Part shown: one piece after another, positions 60,674-64,000 of the stretch
How positions within the stretch are numbered: the stretch's first letter is position 1
Layout of the letters: each line of letters starts with the position of its first letter
Assembly: GCF_900102525.1 (NCBI RefSeq)
Contig: NZ_FNBZ01000002.1
Coordinates: 595,267-659,266 of the forward strand
Source: Allobosea robiniae
GTDB taxonomy: Bacteria; Pseudomonadota; Alphaproteobacteria; Rhizobiales; Beijerinckiaceae
Length of the DNA stretch: 64,000 nt
Direction: 5' to 3'
Notes under the pieces: model-generated
What the model was told of the DNA's origin: nothing
Database searches by the model: none
The model's input: the letters and a program-made list of their open reading frames with translations, nothing else
Made by a program: the position numbers and the translations under genes

Positions 60674-60766
60674 CCGTCATGCTCGCCCTTGTGGCGAGCA
60701 TCCACGTCTGACCATTGGCCTCGGCGCGTAAAGACGTGGATGGTCGGGACAAGCCCGACCATGACG
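60674..60766. repeat. long imperfect inverted repeat between convergent genes
   Basis: The left arm (about 60674-60708, CCGTCATGCTCGCC...) pairs with the right arm (about 60731-60766, ...CCCGACCATGACGG), sharing ACGTCT/AGACGT at the inner ends. Each arm also folds on itself. It lies between the TTT gene and the convergent HpcH/HpaI gene. It resembles family A in having GTCAT ends, but the core differs. Confidence 0.55.
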
Positions 60767-60791
60767 GCGAAGTTTCGGCTGGAAAATTGCA

Positions 60792-61562
60792 TCAACGCTG
60801 CGGGGCGAAAGCCTTGGCCAGCGCGTCGGCATGCTTGGTCATCAGGCCGAGATCGGAGCCGACCGCGACGAAGCGATAGCCCCATTCGATATAGCGGCGC
60901 GCATCGGCCTCGGACGGCGTCAGGATGCCGGCCGGCTTGCCGAGCGCGGTCAGGCGCTTCACCGCATCCTGGATCGCGGCCTGGACTTCCGGGTGGCCGG
61001 GGTTGCCGATATGGCCGAGCGAGGCCGAGAGATCGGCCGGGCCGATGAAGACGCCATCGACGCCATCGACCGAGGCGATCGCCTCGATCTGGCTGAGCGC
61101 CTCGCCGGTCTCGACCTGCACCAGCACGCAGATCTCACCATCGGCGCGCTTGAGATAGTTCGGCACGCGCCCGTAATGGCTGCCGCGGCCGCTGACCGTG
61201 ATGCCGCGGATGCCGGCAGGCGGATAGCGGCAGGCTGCAATGGCCCTGGCTGCCTCCTCGGCGTTCTGGACGAAGGGCACGAGCACGGCCTGCACGCCGA
61301 TATCGAGCAGGCGCTTGAGCAGCACGGCATCGTTCCAGGCCGGGCGGACGATCGGGGTCGCCGTGCCACCCTTCAGGGCCTGCAACTGGGCGAGAACGTC
61401 GGGCGGCTCGTTGGGGGAATGCTCGGTATCGACCAGAATCCAGTCGAAGCCGCTCTGGCTGATGATCTCGGACACGATCGGGCTGCACAGGCTGCTCCAC
61501 AATCCGATCTGAAGCTCGCCGCGCTTCAGCGCGGCCTTGAAGGCGTTGGCAGGCAGATCCAC
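60792..61562 (-). CDS. HpcH/HpaI-family aldolase (2-keto-3-deoxy acid aldolase)
   Basis: This 256-residue class II TIM-barrel aldolase has LVDTEHSP (catalytic and metal region), RGITVSGRGSHYG, VQVETGEAL (metal Glu) and FIGPADLSASLG (metal Asp). Relatives cleave 2-keto-3-deoxy sugar acids or 4-hydroxy-2-oxo-heptanedioate into pyruvate plus an aldehyde. In this island it offers a cleavage route for the same 2-keto-3-deoxy intermediate that the DapA-family enzyme could dehydrate (inference). Confidence 0.88.
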   Translation of the reverse strand: MDLPANAFKAALKRGELQIGLWSSLCSPIVSEIISQSGFDWILVDTEHSPNEPPDVLAQLQALKGGTATPIVRPAWNDAVLLKRLLDIGVQAVLVPFVQNAEEAARAIAACRYPPAGIRGITVSGRGSHYGRVPNYLKRADGEICVLVQVETGEALSQIEAIASVDGVDGVFIGPADLSASLGHIGNPGHPEVQAAIQDAVKRLTALGKPAGILTPSEADARRYIEWGYRFVAVGSDLGLMTKHADALAKAFAPQR

Positions 61563-61765
61563 GGCTTTTCCCCCTCGGGCGAATGGTTGGCGACGCTGCC
61601 GAGCCGATCGAAACCGGCGTGGAGCGCGCCACCCTTGTTAGACCAGACCGAAGCGATGAAGGAACCCGACGCGAGGAGATGGCGGGGTTGCACCTTGATG
61701 ACGCATGGCGCTTTGCGATGGCCGAATCGCTGGTAGGTTGCGCGGCATCGGAGACAAGCCACGCC

Positions 61766-62776
61766 ATGACCACTCCCTCGCTCACCGAAGAGATCGCCCA
61801 GCGCTTCGCCCGTATCGCGCTGGGTCATGTCCGCCGCGAATATCCCAACAAGCCGGACCATACCCTGGCCGGGCCGCAGGACGCGCGGACGCCGAGCGAG
61901 CTGCATCCGGTATTCTATGGCAGCTATGACTGGCATTCCTGCGTGCACAGCTACTGGATGCTGGCCCGCTTGCTGCGCCGTCATCCGAAGATGGAAGCGG
62001 CTGCCGATATCGTCGCATTGTTCGACGAACAGCTCGTTCCGGAGAAGATCGCGGTCGAATGCACCTATCTCGCCCAGCCGACGGCACGCGGCTTCAAGCG
62101 GCCCTATGGCTGGGGCTGGCTGCTGAAGCTCGCGTCTGAGTTGCGGGGGCTGGATGACGGGCGCTGGGGCCGGGCGCTGGCGCCGCTCGCCGAGGCTTTC
62201 GCCCAGCGCTTCCGCGACTTCCTGCCGATTGCGACCTATCCCGTGCGGGTCGGCACGCATTTCAACACCGCCTTCGGCCTGCGGATGGCGGCGGATTACG
62301 CGGATGCGACCGGGGACGGCGCCTTCCTCACCCTGCTGCGCGAGACGGCCTTGCGCTGGTACGGCGCCGACGCGGACTGCCCGGCCTGGGGCGAGCCGAG
62401 CGGCGACGATTTCCAGTCCTCGGCGCTGATCGAGGCGGAATGCATGCGCCGCCTGCTGCCGGCGGAACAGTTCCTGCCCTGGTTCGAGCGCTTCCTGCCG
62501 CGCATCGCGCAGAGCGAGCCGGCGATCCTGTTCACGCCGGCGACCGTGACCGACCGGACCGATGGCAAGATCGCGCATCTCGACGGGCTCAATCTCAGCC
62601 GGGCCTGGTGTTGGAGCGCGCTGGCCGCAGCCCTGCCGGAATGGGACGTGCGGCGCCCGGTCATAGCGAACGCCGCAAGGCTGCATCTCGAAGCCGGGCT
62701 GCCGCATATCGCGGGCGACTATATGGGCGAGCACTGGCTCGCGACCTTCGCCGTGCTCGCCATCGAGGAGCGGTAA
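61766..62776 (+). CDS. DUF2891 domain protein
   Basis: This 336-residue soluble protein contains EYPNKPDHTLAGPQDARTPSELHP, YGSYDWHSCVHSYWML, GWGWLLKLASEL, AWGEPSGDDFQSSAL and HWLATFAVLA. All fit my memory of DUF2891, a family of unknown function with an alpha/alpha-toroid look and conserved His and Trp. The start is the ATG at 61766, after GGAGA at about 12 nt; upstream ATGs in the frame would add about 60 unsupported residues. Confidence 0.85.
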   Translation: MTTPSLTEEIAQRFARIALGHVRREYPNKPDHTLAGPQDARTPSELHPVFYGSYDWHSCVHSYWMLARLLRRHPKMEAAADIVALFDEQLVPEKIAVECTYLAQPTARGFKRPYGWGWLLKLASELRGLDDGRWGRALAPLAEAFAQRFRDFLPIATYPVRVGTHFNTAFGLRMAADYADATGDGAFLTLLRETALRWYGADADCPAWGEPSGDDFQSSALIEAECMRRLLPAEQFLPWFERFLPRIAQSEPAILFTPATVTDRTDGKIAHLDGLNLSRAWCWSALAAALPEWDVRRPVIANAARLHLEAGLPHIAGDYMGEHWLATFAVLAIEER

Positions 62777-62872
62777 GCCGGTCGATGCGGCTCCGAATCA
62801 CGCCGGGCAAGGAACATAAGGGATCTCATGCGCCGGAAGGACCGGCAGCGCTTTTAGCGATCAACCCTGAGT

Positions 62873-62886
62873 TTGCGTTTTCGCAA
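62873..62886. promoter_or_regulatory. NnrR/DNR (FNR-family) box upstream of nnrS
   Basis: TTGCG-TTTT-CGCAA is a perfect inverted repeat that fits the TTGCG-N4-CGCAA consensus I remember for NnrR-type nitric-oxide-responsive CRP/FNR regulators. It is centred about 100 nt before the nnrS ATG. Confidence 0.6.
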
Positions 62887-62978
62887 ATAGGCGATCCGCC
62901 CAGCGGCTAAAGTTGCGACGCCAAAGGGGGCGGGGGCGCAACGATCCGCCGCGCCCGGTCACGCCAGGAGAAGCCAGC

Positions 62979-64000
62979 ATGGCGCCCATTCCGAGGCTGA
63001 AGGCCTATGATGGACCTGCGCTGCTGTCCTACGGCTTCCGGCCGCTCTTCCTGCTGGCTGCGCTGCAGGCCGGGCTGACGATCCTGGTCTGGCTCGGCTT
63101 CGTCACCGGCCATCTCGTCATCCCCACGGCTTTCGCGCCGGTCGATTGGCATATCCATGAAATGCTCTTCGGCTATCAGGCGGCCGCGGTCGGCGGCTTC
63201 CTGCTGACGGCCATTCCCAACTGGACCGGGCGATTGCCGGTGCAGGGCGCGCCGCTGCTCGTGCTGGTTCTCGCCTGGATCGCCGGCCGTGTCGCGGTCG
63301 CGACTTCGGCGTTGACCGGATGGCATTTCGCGATGGCGATCGATGCGCTGTTCCTCATCCTGCTGGCTGGTGCGGCTGCACGCGAGGTCGTCGCCGGCCG
63401 CAACTGGCGCAATCTCAAGGTCGTCGTGCTGATCGGCCTGCTGCTCGCGGCCAATCTCGCCTTCCACCTCGAAGCGGCGCTGACGGGCGGGGCGGATTAT
63501 GCCCGCCGCTTCGCCATCGCCACCGTGCTGATGCTGGTCGGGCTGATCGCCGGGCGTATCGTGCCGAGCTTCACGCGCAACTGGCTGGCGCCGCGCGGGG
63601 CAGGGCGCCTGCCGATCCCGTTCGGCGGCTATGACAAGATCGTGCTGGCGGCGAGCGCGTTCGCGCTCGGCCTCTGGGTTGCCCTGCCGGATACGCTTGC
63701 GAGCGGCATCGCGCTGGCGCTCTCGGCCGTGCTCCACGCCGTCAGGCTCGCGCGCTGGGCGGGCGATCGCACCTGGCGCAATCCGCTGCTCGTCATCCTG
63801 CATGTCGGCTACGCCTTCGTGCCGCTGGGTTTCGCGCTCTCGGCAGCGGCGAGCTTCGCGCTGGTCGGCCCCGGCGCCGGTTTGCATGCCTGGACGGCCG
63901 GCGCTTTCGGCACCGTGACGCTCGCGGTGATGTCGCGGGCCAGCCTGGGTCATACCGGGCGCCCGCTCGTCGCGACCGCGGCAACGCAGGCCTGCTACGC
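62979..64000 (+). CDS. nnrS: NnrS family membrane protein (truncated by the window end)
   Basis: The first 340 residues of a multi-pass membrane protein are present. YGFRPLFLLAALQAGLTILVW at the start and WHIHEMLFGYQAAAVGGFLLTAIPNWTG hold the conserved NnrS motif with His residues that bind heme and copper. NnrS is linked to nitric oxide stress and denitrification. AGGAG lies 8 nt before the ATG, and the upstream NnrR-type box supports nitric-oxide-dependent induction. The 3' end is beyond the window. Confidence 0.9.
   Translation, partial: MAPIPRLKAYDGPALLSYGFRPLFLLAALQAGLTILVWLGFVTGHLVIPTAFAPVDWHIHEMLFGYQAAAVGGFLLTAIPNWTGRLPVQGAPLLVLVLAWIAGRVAVATSALTGWHFAMAIDALFLILLAGAAAREVVAGRNWRNLKVVVLIGLLLAANLAFHLEAALTGGADYARRFAIATVLMLVGLIAGRIVPSFTRNWLAPRGAGRLPIPFGGYDKIVLAASAFALGLWVALPDTLASGIALALSAVLHAVRLARWAGDRTWRNPLLVILHVGYAFVPLGFALSAAASFALVGPGAGLHAWTAGAFGTVTLAVMSRASLGHTGRPLVATAATQACY

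Noticed and set aside
1..64000. CRISPR array, prophage, insertion sequence or integrative element
   Set aside because: No regularly spaced repeats, transposase, integrase or phage structural gene was seen; the two tRNA genes carry no attachment-site duplication that I could see.

Overview
The window is high-GC DNA from an alphaproteobacterium. Gene content suggests Hyphomicrobiales (rhizobial order), plausibly near Bosea or Methylobacterium. The clues are the folE-hisI-patatin block beside an IscU-like scaffold gene, a DUF3126 protein, a BTLCP transglutaminase-like protease, a CtrA-type TTAA-N7-TTAA site and dispersed palindromic repeats of a rhizobial kind. The genus is inference. There is no phage, integrase, transposase or CRISPR array; the window reads as ordinary chromosome with two tRNA genes and several small operons.

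Layout. 1-14.5 kb: end of a probable chromate transporter, a flavin monooxygenase, a CHCC zinc-finger protein, a DUF1624 acyltransferase, an alpha/beta hydrolase, cysE, a LysR regulator divergent from an SHMT-like PLP enzyme, a beta-lactamase-fold hydrolase, DUF3126, gamma carbonic anhydrase, a BTLCP protease, a GST, a double PilZ protein and a PAS protein. 14.5-24.8 kb: a candidate small RNA, rhomboid, CBS protein, the folE-hisI-patatin operon, Fe-S scaffold, PAP2 phosphatase, yidD, thrS and a DUF2157/GDYXXLXY pair. 25-41.5 kb: opgC overlapping an SGNH hydrolase gene, a nitroreductase/flavin reductase pair, MaoC/CitE-like enzymes, a lytic transglycosylase overlapping DUF2336, nadK, an MBL hydrolase, small secreted proteins, tRNA-Thr, an MHS transporter, rlmB and tRNA-Tyr.

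41.6-44.1 kb: a GntR regulator divergent from an IlvD/Edd dehydratase. 44.3-50.9 kb: a cell-envelope block, with DUF3137-LemA-OmpA converging on a caspase-SEL1 protein, a second SEL1 protein and a frameshifted M15-like peptidase. This is the most unusual part. 51-54 kb: cupin, exopolysaccharide-initiating sugar transferase and VanZ-like protein. 54.3-61.6 kb: a sugar-acid catabolic island with an L-arabinonate-dehydratase-like enzyme, a DapA-family enzyme, a dehydrogenase, a racemase-like protein, GntR with an 18-bp palindromic operator, a TTT solute-binding protein and an HpcH/HpaI aldolase. The end holds a DUF2891 protein and a truncated nnrS with an NnrR-type box.

Functions were assigned by reading motifs in translated proteins, with no database search. 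Start codons were moved downstream of the longest ORF where a ribosome-binding site, signal peptide or family start supported it. Most of the long ORFs antisense to real genes are GC-rich shadows and are left out.
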